In this document: piece by piece, positions 9,037 to 21,072 of the stretch
Layout: every line of letters starts with the position of its first letter
How positions within the stretch are numbered: the first letter of the stretch is position 1
NCBI GenBank assembly: GCA_021401465.1
Contig: JADDMT010000063.1
Coordinates: 113,893 to 177,892 of the forward strand
Origin: Teratosphaeria epicoccoides
Lineage: Eukaryota; Ascomycota; Dothideomycetes; Mycosphaerellales; Teratosphaeriaceae
Length of the DNA stretch: 64,000 nt
Direction: 5' to 3'
Notes under the pieces: generated by a model
What the model was told of the DNA's origin: nothing
Databases searched by the model: none
The model's input: the letters and a program-made list of their open reading frames with translations, nothing else
Program-made: the position numbers and the translations under genes

Positions 9037-12000
9037 ATGATGCTCTGGTACCTACTCTACCCTTTAAGAGGCACAACTCAGCCGCCTCGTCTGTCAGCAA
9101 ATCACCCCATTCGACGAGCTTTTTACAGACATGGCAAAGCCACGGCGCAGCACTGGCTCGTGGCCATGTTGGTCTCCGTCGCCATCGCGATGGGCTTCTC
9201 ATATCCCACGATCTTTCTCTCTGAAAATCCTACCGCAGGCTTCGCTACCTACCCTCATTCTGTCTGGACAAGTGCCAAGCCATTCCACGGTGATGGAAGT
9301 GCAGTTGATGTTGAGATGCGGCAGGTCTGGATCCACGGTAGCTATATGAACGCACTCGATAAAGATGTTCTGAAAAGCGGTCTTGCCATTCAGCAAACAT
9401 TGGTGGGCGGCGAGAAGCTGACACAGTTCTTGCCGACATTGGACGAGAAGCTACGATCGAGCACACTACAATGGGGCTACCACTCGCCGCTAATGTACTG
9501 GAATAACTCGATCACAATGATTGAACAAGACAAGGACATCGTTCGGACTGTCAACGACCAATCCGGGACTTCGTCGTCACTAAATGTGGCGTTGCGACCT
9601 GCTTCAGTATTTGCAGGCAAGAAATTTGATCGCAAAAGGCTTCTTGCTGCCGATGCGCTCGTCTTGACCTTGATGAACAAAGCATCAGATAACGTAGGTG
9701 GCAAGTGGACGAATAGAATGAATTCTATCGCTCAAGGCCCCTGCGGCAATTGTACGCTGTTTCCGCATGACGGCAATGTGACTCGCAACAAGGTCTACGA
9801 ATTCAGCTTCGTGCCTCTGTCGATCTCCGAACATCTGGCTCTGACTTTCGCCTACAGCTGCATGGCTTTGTACGTGCTCTTCAGCTTGCGCCGCATCAAA
9901 GCTTTCCACAGCCGTTTTGGACTGGTCGTGACCGCCATCACTCAGATAACGTGTTCGATCTTGTCGAGCTTCACGATCTGTGGCATCTTGAACATCAATC
10001 TGTCAATGATTCCGCAAAATGCCTATCCTTTCGTTGTTCTGGTGGTCGGCCTGGAGAACATGTTTCGTTTGATCAATGCAGTCCTGCAATATCCAGCGAT
10101 GGTAGCCACAAATCAACGGATTGCCAACGCTCTCGGAGACATCGGACCGGTTTCTGTCGCAACAGCATTTCAGAACATTGGGATATTGTGTATCCTGGCC
10201 CGCTTCGTCTCGCCAGGTGTTGCGGCATTCTGCGCATTTGCGTGCATTGCAACACTGTTCGACGTCTTCTTTCTGCTCACATTCTTCGTAGCCGTGCTCA
10301 ACGTCGACATCCGCCGTCTGGAGCTGCAAGACGCAATATCGAGGTCAAATCAGAGGGAAAGGCAAAGACATAAGCGCAAGATTTCGCCTGCCAAGCACGC
10401 CTGGTTGGACGCACTTGTTCAAGGCCGACTACCATTCAGCACAAGGATGGCCGGTACAGCAGTCACGACGACTTTCATCCTTTCGCTTGACTACCACTTC
10501 TTTGAACGACATGAAAAGGCGACATCCCTGCGGCACCTGTTAGGCACGGCTAGGGGCGGGCAGCCGATTCTTAGTGACTTCGACAACTTCACGCCACCTC
10601 CAATCAATGCCAGCCTGACCCCTGGCCAGTGGATGCGGATGCAAGACTTCGACACCGCCAAGGAAGTTATGCGGCTGGCAAAGCCTGGCGCCGACACCTT
10701 CATCGTCCGTGTGTTCGCGCCTCTGATTGTTGTGCTGGACGGGGCCGATCGCACGGGCGCTTCGGTAGGAGCTGCGGCATGGCCACATACGCTCCGAAGC
10801 TTTGCGATACATCACTTCTACCCTGTCGCCGTCGCAGTTGTATTTGCGGTTGCATTCGTCGCGGTCCTGATGAATTTTCTGCTGTACAAGGAGGGTAGCG
10901 ATGGTTACACGACAGATGATGAGCGGCTCGAGGAGAATGCTCTCAAGGTCCAATCAGTGGTACTTTCTCATAAGCTCGATATCATCAAGGTTGCGGGCAC
11001 AGCCAAAAATCATTTCGCTACTGTCAGCCTCGACCGACGCATATCAGTGTCGAGATTCGAACACATGCATGGATACTCGACATTCGATGTACCACGAGAC
11101 ATCCTTTGCAAGCTTCAATGGCCCATCAAGAACGTCAGCATTGACGACAATGCGGAGAGATTGGCGTTGCGGTGTGCCAATGATCATATTGCGCTGTACG
11201 ACTGCACAGCTGGCTCTTTCTTCAGGGCGACATTACGCTATCCAGACGACAACCCACCGGTCTACTTCAACCACATGGCCCTGGAGAATAACGGAATATC
11301 TCAACAGTATTTCGTGATTCTGACTTCCGGGGGTCGCATCCTTATGCAAGCATTGAACCGTGGTGAAGCCAAGCCCGTGGAGTACCGCCTGTCGGACGTA
11401 CCACTTCTTGGTGCGTATCTGCTTGACAGCAATGGTGCCGCACAGAAAAAGCTACTGGTCGCCACAGAAGACTCTAGAATTGCTGGCTATGTTTGGAATG
11501 GCAGTAGCTGGGACGAGACTTGCTCGCAGCTGCTCCCTGTGACCACGCCTGACCGCAGGACGTGTGGCACAGTACGCATCGCATCCCGAGATGCCCTTGG
11601 CCCCGACGTCCTTGTCGTTGAAGCCCTGGAATTCATCTCATTTTTGGACGCTCAAACACTTGCCCTTCTGAGCAAAGTCGATCTTCTTGATAATTGCATC
11701 GGCGGTCAGGCATTGTTAGGCCCTCTCACCCACTGCCCGGCTTGCAACTCGATTGCACTGAGATCTATTGGCATCGCCCATAGCCGCGAGACCGATGGGT
11801 CTTCCACTGTTACGACCTTGACCGTGGAAGTTGGTGAAGAAGTAGACGCACTGCCTATTTGCTTGAGGAAACCTGGGCCCGCGTGCAAGTCATTCGAGAG
11901 CTGTGCCAGATTGCGCCACGATGTCGAGAATGCCGGGACTTGGGCCGTTGTGAGTTCGGCGGCGATCATTGGACTAAGAAAGAGGAAAGACCCCTCGATT

Positions 12001-12450
12001 CGAGATGCATCGCTGACGTTGCCGAGTCCACACCTGCGCCGTCGTCGTCGAGCCGACGGCTCACCCCGGTCAAGCGAGGATAGCACAGTCCGCTGGGAAG
12101 CATACCGGCTGTGTCCTGAAGGCACATATGACATTATAGACGCTTGTCCGGCTGTCGGTGACACTGATGGGTATGAATACTCTTGCAATCAATGTTGCGT
12201 TCCGCTGTCCACGCTGCTTGACATGATGCGGGGTTGAGAATGCTGACATGTATCTTGCAGGGCACTTTACGTCAATACTGCTGGGCCAACAGCGACGCTG
12301 GATCCCCAGTCAACGGCTGTGGTGTTTGGCAATACGGTAAAGATCATACGCTGCTCGCGACGCGGGTCCGTTGCCAATGACTCCAAGAGACCGAAACTCG
12401 AAAGATCTTCGTCCACGGCAAAGCGAAAGCCTATGCTGCGGAAGGTCTGA
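9037..12450 (+). CDS. SCP1: SREBP cleavage-activating protein (SCAP/Scp1) homologue
   Basis: There are two exons, 9037-12170 and 12261-12450, giving 1107 residues. The start is the first ATG of the frame, before LWYLLYPLRGT, a stretch I recall as the usual N-terminus of fungal Scp1. A membrane helix lies near residues 38-60, followed by a lumenal loop. A sterol-sensing domain of several helices spans about 267-422, with YVLFSLRRIK, PFVVLVVGLENMFRLINAVL and SVATAFQNIG. After another membrane pair comes a WD40-like cytosolic C-terminal half that would bind SREBP. The protein escorts SREBP in ER membranes and, in fungi, links sterol level or hypoxia to ergosterol genes. The 90-bp intron (12171-12260) hides the last exon, which encodes LYVNTAGPTATLDPQSTAVV and a basic tail. 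Without splicing the frame stops at 12237. Confidence 0.9.
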
Positions 12451-12732
12451 GATGCAAGGACGCGGGTATGAATGACCTGCAGCATTCAATCGAGAAACCT
12501 TCCAGAAGCTTTTTTGACCCATGAGACTGATAGACACATTATGAGGGAGCGCAAGTCAAGTGAGCGACGGCAATGCGTCAGCAGCAAAGTGCATCGCTAT
12601 TCGCGAGCGGACAAACACACGGCTGCGAGTGAAGAATAATCTCACTGTCGGCTGGACCTTTGAAGAACGTACGGATCGATTATTGTATGCTGTGTCCAAC
12701 ACACGAATCATGGTCAAGCCACCCAACTAAGC

Positions 12733-13325
12733 TTACAATGCGAGCAGACCAACGATACCCATTGCCCCTGCGATGCCTGCGCCGAAGATCGCCGTCGGCA
12801 TCGACGCGCCCGCCGATGAAGTTGACGAACCTGATGCGCTAACTGAGCTGAATCCAGACGAGGCAGATGCGTGGCTGGTCGTCGCCGAGGTACTGAGAGA
12901 GCCGGTAGTGACTGCAGTGTTGTTCACACCGACGAAGGGGCTTGAACCCGTACCGGCGGCAGTGTCGTAAACGGAGCCAGCTCCGGTAGCGGTAGCGGTG
13001 GTAGTGGCGTTCGGGCCAAAAGGCACGAGGTAGGTCTTGACGTCGCTGGGTAAAGATTGAAACCAGCCTGGTGTCGAGCCCTCAGCGAACTCGGCAGCGA
13101 TCTGGCTCGAGACTGCCGCGGAATTGGTGACAGCCTCAGCGATGAGCGAGGATGGCAGAGCGGTCTCGAGGACGGACAGGACCGAGGCGCTGGTTGCGCG
13201 AGATTAGCACTCATATGGGTCTGACTCGCATGGTATACTCACAAGCTCGTGTAATCAACGGAGATTGAGTCCTGCGCGAAAGCAGTGGCCGCCATGGCCG
13301 TCGCGACAAGGATTCTGTACTGCAT
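12733..13325 (-). CDS. Secreted GPI-anchored Ser/Thr-rich protein (179 aa)
   Basis: Exon 1 is 13243-13325 and exon 2 is 12733-13189. The 53-bp intron (13190-13242) runs from GTGAGT to CCAG. The product has a signal peptide (MQYRILVATAMAATAFA) and a folded segment of about 80 residues ending WFQSLPSDVKTYLVPFG. A Ser/Thr/Ala-rich stalk follows. The C-terminus is hydrophobic (IFGAGIAGAMGIVGLLAL) after a small-residue site (SSAGAS), as expected for a GPI anchor signal. This is a common build among ascomycete cell-wall or plasma-membrane mannoproteins. The WF/PxDV.TYL pattern recurs in that group. No enzymatic domain is visible. A role in the cell wall or in surface contact is inference. Confidence 0.8.
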
Positions 13326-14820
13326 CGTGCTGCTCCAATTCTTCGATGACTAGCTTGATTCTACTCAAAGATTGACTGTCCACGGCGCTGGAAGTTCAAA
13401 AGTGCGCTGAAATGAATTCCTGGCTTGGTACCTCGACGACGACACAAACAGAGGCTGGAATGTGGACGAGCGTAAATCTTGAGGTCTTAAAGATGGTGAA
13501 ACAAAGGACATGACATATTCCGTGCCCTATACATAGAATCGCCTATTGCGACAATGTCCAAGCTCAAAATGCTGAGTGGCGAGATTGCTTGCTCCCTAGA
13601 TGCAAAGCTAGTGTACTTATCCGTGAATGCGCCCGCTCGTGCTCGTGCAGCACGTCTCCCCTGGATGCGGTGGCGCAAGTCCGCGGTCTGCGGCTGCCAG
13701 GATGCAGCAGGATAACGTACAGAGCTCTGTGTCACGTTCCTTCCGCTTCCGGGTGGTTCATGCAAGCGGTATGAAGACTTTCTACACACGGAAAAGCGCA
13801 GTCTAACAATTGAGTTTGCTTCTCCCGTGCCTGAAGCGATCTTCGCGAAAGAAGATCTCTGGCCGAGACTTGCTGGAACGTGCCCGGTATCAAGATCAAC
13901 GCTCTGTTGGTTGGCCAGCCCTTTGGCCTGAGCGTCGTTTGTGCGTAAACTTACCTCCTATTTGCCAATCCTGGACGCCCGATCCGAGCAGGGATACACG
14001 ACACGCATGGCGGCTATCATGGGCTCTGCTCGTGGGATTGAGGTACAAAAGTCCTACTTTCCGGCTTTATCTAGCTACACACTGCCACTGCCTACTGCCC
14101 TTAACTTCTTGGCAGGGAAAACGCATACGCATGTCATGTTACTCATACACCGTGATATTGCAATGATGGACACATGAATACCGTGTGCGCCTCTCTGACC
14201 ACTCCTGGAAGCTCTCTCGCTTCTGCCATTTCCATAAGTTCGAGCACAATAAGCCCTTGATTTGACACAAAAACGCCTTGATCGCCCGCCCACCCACCGC
14301 GCGTTGCGCCGTTGCGCCGTTGCGGTCGTCAGCCATGTGAAGTCGCTTCGCCGTGCCGCTATGCAAGATATCCAGAAAAGGAGCAGTCATTTTGAAGGTG
14401 TAGAACGGGGACCTTGTGATGTGTGCTTTCAGGGCAAAAGTGGTGTATCCCCGTCGGGCGTGGTAAAAGATGAAGCAATAAAGACCGCAACGCCAAAACA
14501 ATTCATTGGGTATCATGTTCTCTCCGCCTCCTTCCGTGCAGCCGCTCTCGGCTTTGCCGCACCTTTAGCCAAGCTCTGCGAGAGCAAGCATGCGGTTTGC
14601 GGATCACATTGGAGGGACCGACCTCGTCAGTAGAGATCGAGCGCTGGAGCCTCAAGCTGCGGTCGGCTAGAGATCTATCCAGTTTCTTAGAGTCTTTTGC
14701 GAGCCAAGGCTGAAGGTAGTGCTAATATCATGCCGATCGTATACAATGGGTAGTGATGCTGGGTATCGTAGTCGTGAGTGGTTCAGAGATCGGGAGCCGA
14801 TAGTTGTATTGCTTTTGCGA
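13326..14820. other. Intergenic, 1.5 kb, no supported gene
   Basis: Open frames of 100-125 codons occur on both strands (for example 14262-14633) but overlap each other and have no motif. A short array of GCCGTTGC-like units lies near 14303-14327. Confidence 0.5.
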
Positions 14821-16275
14821 TTATTGCAAAAGAGCTTGCTGATGTCCAACGTACCCAGCCTGAGCCGCTGGCTCTGCCTGGTCGCTCAAAGCGAGGAGCA
14901 GCTGGGCCAGACAACGCTTAGTCGCTGCATCATCGCGAAGCACCGGGCTGAAGGTCGCGTCGCGAAGTGGCTCGGGCAGGCACTGGCGGAGCGCTTCACG
15001 AGCACGGGCGTTATCCGACAACCTGTCGTGGTGGTCAGCACGATGTTAAGATTCATATATAACCATTGCTAACGAAACAAACCTCAAGAAGCATCGCACG
15101 ACGTGCTTGAGCAGCCGTACGGTTTGCTGGTCCACTAGCTGAGTGACCATATTACTCAAGACTGTGCCAACGGCGTAGAATCGCTCGTAGGTCTGACAGA
15201 TGTACTGCAAACCCATGTCGTCAAGCAGAATCTTCTGCACTATAAAGATGGCAACAGTCTTGCTGAGCTCCGAACCAGTCTCCATGATACGAAGACAGAG
15301 CGGAATGATCTCAGTTGTGAGCAAGAAGTTGATGACCTCGGAGCTGTCGTTCTTGACCAGCGCGCCGATAACTCCAAGGCTGGTGAGACGCAAGTATTCG
15401 AACGGTCGGCTCTTCGAGGTCGTGTTGAGGAAAGGGTAGAGGAAGAGCGGGATGTGTGCGCCCAAGAACAAGCCTCGCGTCTCCGGGTGACTAGCCACGC
15501 ACTGGAGCAAAGCCAGAGCGTTGCAGACTCGGTTGCTCGCAGCGGCAGTCAGCTGGCTTGGGTTCAGCAAAGGGTATACGCTGATAATCTCCTGAAGCAA
15601 GCAGGTCATGACTCCGAAGCTGTGCCACAGAATCAGTGCCAGCTCAGGCACCTGTTCCCGCTTCTTGCTCAACTCCAGCAGCGCCGCCTCTCTGGTGTTC
15701 CCAGTCAGCACCTGTGCGATCCACTCAAGCACTCTCTTCCCGTCGTCGCTTCCAGCGTCAGCACCGGCACCTGATGTTTGATTCGTGGCATTCAGCAGAC
15801 TGCCCAGCTGTGCAGCGCTGCCGTGATCCAGCCCGCTATCTCTCGCTCCGCCTGCCATGCCCAAAGCGCCATTGGTATTGTTCAATGGACCCATGCCATT
15901 GCCCGAGTGTCCGTTCTGCTGTCCCGCGGCGCTCATGCGTCCATACTGAGCCTGCGCTATGCTGTTCGCGGCTTGCGCGGCCTGGCTCTGCGCATATTGG
16001 TGCTGACCCTGCTGTTGGTGACCCCAGTCGTTCTGACCCTGTTGCTGGCTGTGCTGCGTCTGCTGTGCTTGCTGCTGATGGTAGGGGTTTTGATGGGAGA
16101 AGAGATGCGGCTGTTGCATGGCTATCGTCGACTGAGGGAGCCGCCCCTCACCGCGACCGGAACGCGAGTCCTCGGTAGATTTTGGTTTAAGCAAATCAAG
16201 GAGTTCGTCGCGCTCGGCAGTGTTGGTGGTGGTCAAGTGTAGCTGTTGGCTGGCGAGCAATGCAAGATAGTCCAT
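14821..16275 (-). CDS. RCD1: CCR4-NOT subunit Rcd1/Caf40 (CNOT9)
   Basis: Exons are 15083-16275 and 14821-15022, with a 60-bp intron (15023-15082; GTTTGT to ACAG) that joins CFLR to LSDNARARE in frame. The product is 464 residues. The C-terminal 260 residues are the highly conserved armadillo-repeat domain (VLEWIAQVL, ELALILWHSFGVM, RVCNALALLQCVASHPETR, SLGVIGALVKNDS, LKHVVRCFLRLSDN). It binds NOT1 and mRNA-decay partners. The N-terminal region is Gln-rich and disordered. Two starts are possible: the first ATG at 16275 (MDYLALLASQ), or 16119 (MQQPHLFSHQ), which would give 412 residues. The 3' end is also uncertain. A GTACGT donor at 14854 could splice away the last ten codons and the TAA. Confidence 0.92.
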
Positions 16276-16795
16276 TGCTGCAGGGTAGCGGCTCGAGTAC
16301 CGACTAAAGCTCAAAGGATCTTCCCGCTCCCGAACGACGGAGTTTATGCTTTGCGCCGCAGGCTCGATCACAATTCGGAAAAGGATCGGTGTGATTGCTG
16401 TCGGCAGTATTGGCGGTGTTTGCAGAGTTGTACGCGATGATATTATCGAAGGACGGTTATGAAGAGGCAGATCCTTCTTCTGTGAGCTTGTGATGAGTGC
16501 GCTACTGCAACTTACGAGTGAGACAGAGCGGCACAAGACTTGCATATGCGCATTCACATGAAACGAGAACAATAAGAGTGAGCAGAATGAATCTGATGAC
16601 TCGAGTCTCCATTGACGACCCACTCAATCAGTAAAGGCGAGCAGAATGATCCAGCTACCACATACACTCATTTGCGGTAAGCATTGCAAGCAGAGCAAGC
16701 AGACTTTCGAAGCAGCCAATCCATGAGCAAATGCTCATCCACCCTATCTTTTGACTCCGTCCATACCCTGGCGACCAGAACGCGGCGCTCCGCAT
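16276..16795. other. Intergenic: Rcd1 5' region and uL1 3' end
   Basis: The minus-strand frame of Rcd1 stays open into this stretch up to 16623. That part has no domain and is taken as 5' UTR. No other gene is seen. Confidence 0.5.
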
Positions 16796-17513
16796 CTAGT
16801 ACAGACGCTTTGGCGGGCTCATGGAGGCCTTGATGGTGAGGGAGCCGACGTTTTGCCAGCCCTTCTTCAGCAGCGAGACGAGGTAGTTTATGGCCAGCAT
16901 GATGTTGCCAATGAGCTCGTCCTCGGTCATGTCCACGTTGCCAACAGCAACACCCATGCACAGCACTTTCTTCAGCTGGAACTTGATGGTTGACTTGACT
17001 TCGGTAATCTTTGCGCTCAGGTCCTCGTTGTGGGAGACGGGGGTCGGGAACTTGCCGGCTGTGGAATGAACTTTTAGCAAACCCTCCTTAGCACGAAAAA
17101 ATAGATTTTGTACATGACATACCCTTGGATAGACCCGGGCCCAAGAGGCGAGGAATCTGCTTGATCAAGCTGTCCGAGGCGACGAAAGCATCGTACTTCC
17201 TCGCAAGCTTCTTGATGAGCTTTTTATTCTTGTTCAACTTCTTCAGGTCGTCCGCGCTCATGGCATCCACGCCACCGTGCTTGGCCCTGTCGATGTCGTG
17301 CTGGTCACCGAGAATGCAGATCGCCATGTTGGGGCGCGGGACACGCGGCAGCTTGACGGTACCGCTGAACCGCTTGTCACGCTGAGGGTCGTAGTTCTTG
17401 AGGCCGATCTGGAGCTCGACGGTTTCCAGGAAGTTGCGCTTCTTCTCCTCGTTGGAGTACTTAAGGAGCTCCTGTACATTCGTACGCACACCAGCGACCG
17501 TAATCTTCGACAT
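16796..17513 (-). CDS. RPL1: 60S ribosomal protein uL1 (L10a)
   Basis: Exon 1 (17123-17513) and exon 2 (16796-17058) flank a 64-bp intron (17059-17122; GTATGT to ACAG). Together they encode 217 residues, which is the usual length of eukaryotic L10a. The protein begins MSKITVAGVRTNVQELLKYS and carries the diagnostic FLETVELQIGLKNYDPQRDK, PRPNMAICILGDQHD and GPGLSKAGKFPTP. It ends SMSPPKRLY. uL1 forms the mobile L1 stalk of the large subunit and guides deacylated tRNA out of the E site. Codon use is biased to C-ending codons, as expected for a highly expressed gene. The stretch upstream is about 1.5 kb without another gene. Confidence 0.97.
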
Positions 17514-19000
17514 GATGGGCGGTCTTCCAATATCAGATCCTTGTGAGATGTGATATTGGTACGGCTTTGCGTTGAATTATTATTTGTGATGGAATAGAAG
17601 TTTACGTAGGGCAAGAGGCGGGCAGCATTTGGATACAAAGTGGGCGCTTGCCAAGCGCACCAAACCGGAGCGGAGGTACTTATTGCCGACAACGGGTCAC
17701 CGCACGAGCGGGCATGCATCACATGACTCTGTTCTTATCACCATATTCGACCACCGCCTCCGCCTATCACGCAGTCACATCACGATGGAGCTCAAGCCGC
17801 AAACTCACTTTGATCGATCGCACGTGAGTCACATTCAACAATCGTCCGATTACTTGGCCTGTAACCGCGAAGCCCGCCTTCTTACACAATCCGCAAGCAG
17901 TCAGATTCTGGTCATCGACGTAGACTGCAATGACGAGGCCTATTCAAGGCCCTTTGGCTATATGAGACTGCTCCTGTAAAGCCACGTCGCTCAGCCTCAT
18001 CCTGAGCCCACGCTTTTGTGCTGAAGGATCAACCGAGGTGCTATTGAGATGACGATGGAGGTGCTATCCGCTTTTCGGCCACTTTCCTCTGGTTGTGCCT
18101 GATGTCCCAGGCATCCCCGGTTACTCATCTCGCAAATCACATCCGCGTTCGCAGAGTCGTCCAGGGCGCCATCCTTTTGTGGGCCCATCAAGCAAATCAT
18201 GCCGGCCCATCTTGCTGCAATTATGCTTGTTATGGACTCGGCAGAGCCTCAACTTGGTCTGTAGCCACATCCTTGACCTTAGGTAAGTCCAAAGCCACGA
18301 AGTTTGCTGCCTTGTCGCCACTCAGCCGCTATAAAGTCTGATCGAGCCCGCGCTGCCTTATGACTTCGTATGAGGCTGCAAAGACCTCAGGCGATGACCC
18401 GAGAGCATTCAAACGGGAAGCTCGATACGTTCGGGCAATTCTCAAGCTTTGTGGATCGCTGGCTGGACCTGGCTGTCGTGGCAGACGAAGTACAACAAAG
18501 GTGGGTTTCTCGTGATATTTCATGACATGAGCGCTCTGTGACGATTACCCGTATGACCCTTCATGCACCTCTCTTTCAGTCAGGCTGCTCAGGTCATAGC
18601 TGAGTCACGCATCATGCGTTCTGCTATTTATGGGCAAGCCCTTGCGGCTCAAACACGTGACAGCCTTCAGCATTACGAACGAAGACCATCTGATGCTTTG
18701 TCTCAGATATTGACACCTGCCCAGCAAAGCGCTCGTGCTGCTTACGCTTTGTCTCTAGGCTTCCAACTTGACCTGTCTATGGCCTCTCAATTCTTATTGG
18801 TTAATCGCAACTGGAAAAGGCTCCTCTGCTGCACGCGGCTCTAGCACACCTGTCCTACGTCCTTTTCGCCACGAGATGACTTTCTGGTCAGATCCTAGAA
18901 GTCACAAGCGGACGGACTGCGGCCTCTGGTTGGGTAGAAGTACCCGCAGGATGCGCTTGCGAACTGTTCCCTATCATCCATCGTCCTGTCTGTTCCTAAC
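17514..19000. other. Intergenic, 1.5 kb, divergent promoters
   Basis: The stretch holds the promoter of the uL1 gene on the left and of the CorA-like gene on the right. Short frames (for example 17629-17979 and 18563-18844) lack any recognisable feature. Confidence 0.5.
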
Positions 19001-20725
19001 ATGGAGGTCCCAGCAGCGTCTGTCAACCAGACTGTACCGATGGCAATGGCCGAGTTCTATGCTTCGTTTGACGATAGCAACATACGGCGTGCTTTTGAGG
19101 ACCTGGATGACCCAAACAACCTCGAGCAGTTAATGCGCAACGTACAGAGCAGCGTCAGTCGGAACTTCGTCCTGGACTTCTGCGATGAGTCGGCTTATGT
19201 GGCGTTCGATTTATCCACTGCGTCTATCGCAAATCTTCTCTCGATAGAGATGCCAATAATAAATGCCCGATGGATCAATATTTGGTGCCCCTTCCACAAC
19301 AGACCTCTGCTTGACTTGATTGCACGACGTTACGACTTTTCACCTCGACTGCTTGCTATGATGTGCTCGGATCCGAGGCAGTCCCGAGGTGCATCTTCGA
19401 AGCAAAAAGTCAGTGTGACGCATCCAACGAGGTTCTGGTCACGCCATTCGTCTCGAAGCTCAACAGAGACCGAGCTGGAAAAAGGTGTTGATGAACTCTC
19501 GGAGTACTCATCCATCACAAGCGACCACTCAATCGCTCGAGCCAACCTTTACCGCATCGTTGACGACATCTGGCATTACAGTTCTGTCGACATGGGACGT
19601 AACTACCTCTGCGTCGGCTACAACTCGTTGTATGGAACGAAACATGCTGGTGGTGAAGCAGGGGATGGGCTCTTACCGTACTGTACGAGAGTATGGACTT
19701 GGCTCATCATCACCGACGATAACACTGTTATCTCCATCAATGAGGATCCGTTTCCGTACTCCGATGGCCGCTTAGACCCGCTTCAACTGCGCATATTGGC
19801 CGAGACCCGTCGCAACCTCGCCAACGTCTTTCGCTCTCTGTCCAGAGTCGAAGAAAGGGAGTTCATGGCAGCGAACATCATGAACATATTACCGATCAGG
19901 TTCCGACTCGGCAATACACCAGAAGAGACCGCTCATCGAGAGTCTGATACGCCAGGAATGCTGTACTACTACCTCTTCGAGAATTGGCAGAACAGCTACA
20001 CTCTTGTCACTCGCAAAGAATCACGGTACGGTGTTGAGCTGAATGAGCTCCGGCATCAGATGTTCAAGGCACCCAAGCTCCACCACATTGACCGTTTGGA
20101 CAATATCGGAAAGGAACTCGGTGTGCTCAAACGACAATACCAGTCATATAGACGTATAGTCGACCGATTAGTCGAGTCGCAACGTGCGACAGCCGCATCG
20201 CTGCAGAATTCGCAGGTTGTCAGCGAGACGAGTGAGGCCAGCTTGAACACTATCCGCCCTCTTGTGACCCAGCAAGAAAGCATGCTAGGTGTTTCTCTAT
20301 CTTCGGCCGCCCGCGTTCGATTCCGTCGGCTTGCCGATCTCATAGATCTCTATGCTCTGTCCGAGGTCGAAGAGTACATCAAACAGAAGGAGAGCTTGAT
20401 CACTCTGAACTTCAATCTAATTGCCCTGAAGGAGAGTGAGCAGACAGAGCGGCTGAACCGGATCACTTTACTCATCACAAAAGCCACAATTCTGTTTCTG
20501 CCGGTCAGTCTGATGAGTGCGTACTTTAGTGTGGAGCTACAGGGACAGAGTTATACTGTTGCCGAGTATTGGACTAGCTTTGCAGTCATTTTGTTCTTGA
20601 GCTGGATTGCGCTGTTCGTATTCGGAGTGTTCAGTGGTAGTGTTGAGACGACTCATATCTGGAGGGCGGTGTGGAGGAGCATCGAACGAATCAATAGGGC
20701 AGTAATTCGAGTTGTGGGACGATGA
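19001..20725 (+). CDS. CorA-like divalent-cation transporter family protein lacking GMN
   Basis: This is a single exon of 574 residues. The N-terminal two thirds is a soluble alpha/beta region (IINARWINIWCPF, VDDIWHYSSVDMGRNYLCVGYNSLY, TRVWTWLIITDDNTVISI). A long helix follows (HHIDRLDNIGKELGVLKRQY onward). Near the C-terminus lie two membrane helices, about residues 488-508 (ATILFLPVSLMSAYFSVE) and 530-552 (FAVILFLSWIALFVFGVF). That order is the CorA fold. Bacterial and mitochondrial CorA proteins have a Gly-Met-Asn motif right after the first helix. Here the position reads SAYFSVE, so the selectivity motif is absent. Many filamentous fungi have such CorA-like paralogues of unknown role. Magnesium transport should not be assumed. 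Confidence 0.75.
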   Translation: MEVPAASVNQTVPMAMAEFYASFDDSNIRRAFEDLDDPNNLEQLMRNVQSSVSRNFVLDFCDESAYVAFDLSTASIANLLSIEMPIINARWINIWCPFHNRPLLDLIARRYDFSPRLLAMMCSDPRQSRGASSKQKVSVTHPTRFWSRHSSRSSTETELEKGVDELSEYSSITSDHSIARANLYRIVDDIWHYSSVDMGRNYLCVGYNSLYGTKHAGGEAGDGLLPYCTRVWTWLIITDDNTVISINEDPFPYSDGRLDPLQLRILAETRRNLANVFRSLSRVEEREFMAANIMNILPIRFRLGNTPEETAHRESDTPGMLYYYLFENWQNSYTLVTRKESRYGVELNELRHQMFKAPKLHHIDRLDNIGKELGVLKRQYQSYRRIVDRLVESQRATAASLQNSQVVSETSEASLNTIRPLVTQQESMLGVSLSSAARVRFRRLADLIDLYALSEVEEYIKQKESLITLNFNLIALKESEQTERLNRITLLITKATILFLPVSLMSAYFSVELQGQSYTVAEYWTSFAVILFLSWIALFVFGVFSGSVETTHIWRAVWRSIERINRAVIRVVGR

Positions 20726-21072
20726 ACGATACTGAGATGTTTGGGCCCAAGTCTTCAGATAAACATCCCTAAAGGTATACTGCAGGAGCTCATCTTCCCC
20801 ATATTGCATGACTGCTTCGCATACGTCTATTCAAATCGTGAAGTCTAATAGAAAAATCAGATTGGCTAATGCTGGGAATAGCAATAGCATTCAAGAAACG
20901 TCAGCAGAATGGGGTTGCGTCAGCGAAGCAATACACCGATTTGAAACCCTGAAACCCCCCGAAAAAAGCCCACATTTCAAGATATCACGGGCTCGCCTTC
21001 CTTCACAGACACGCAGCACTTGACACGAGGTACCAAGCCAACGATACGGTTTGCGAACGGTCATTCTGATAC
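20726..21072. other. Intergenic, no gene seen
   Basis: This is a short stretch between two co-oriented plus-strand genes. It holds a 3' UTR and a promoter at most. Confidence 0.5.
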
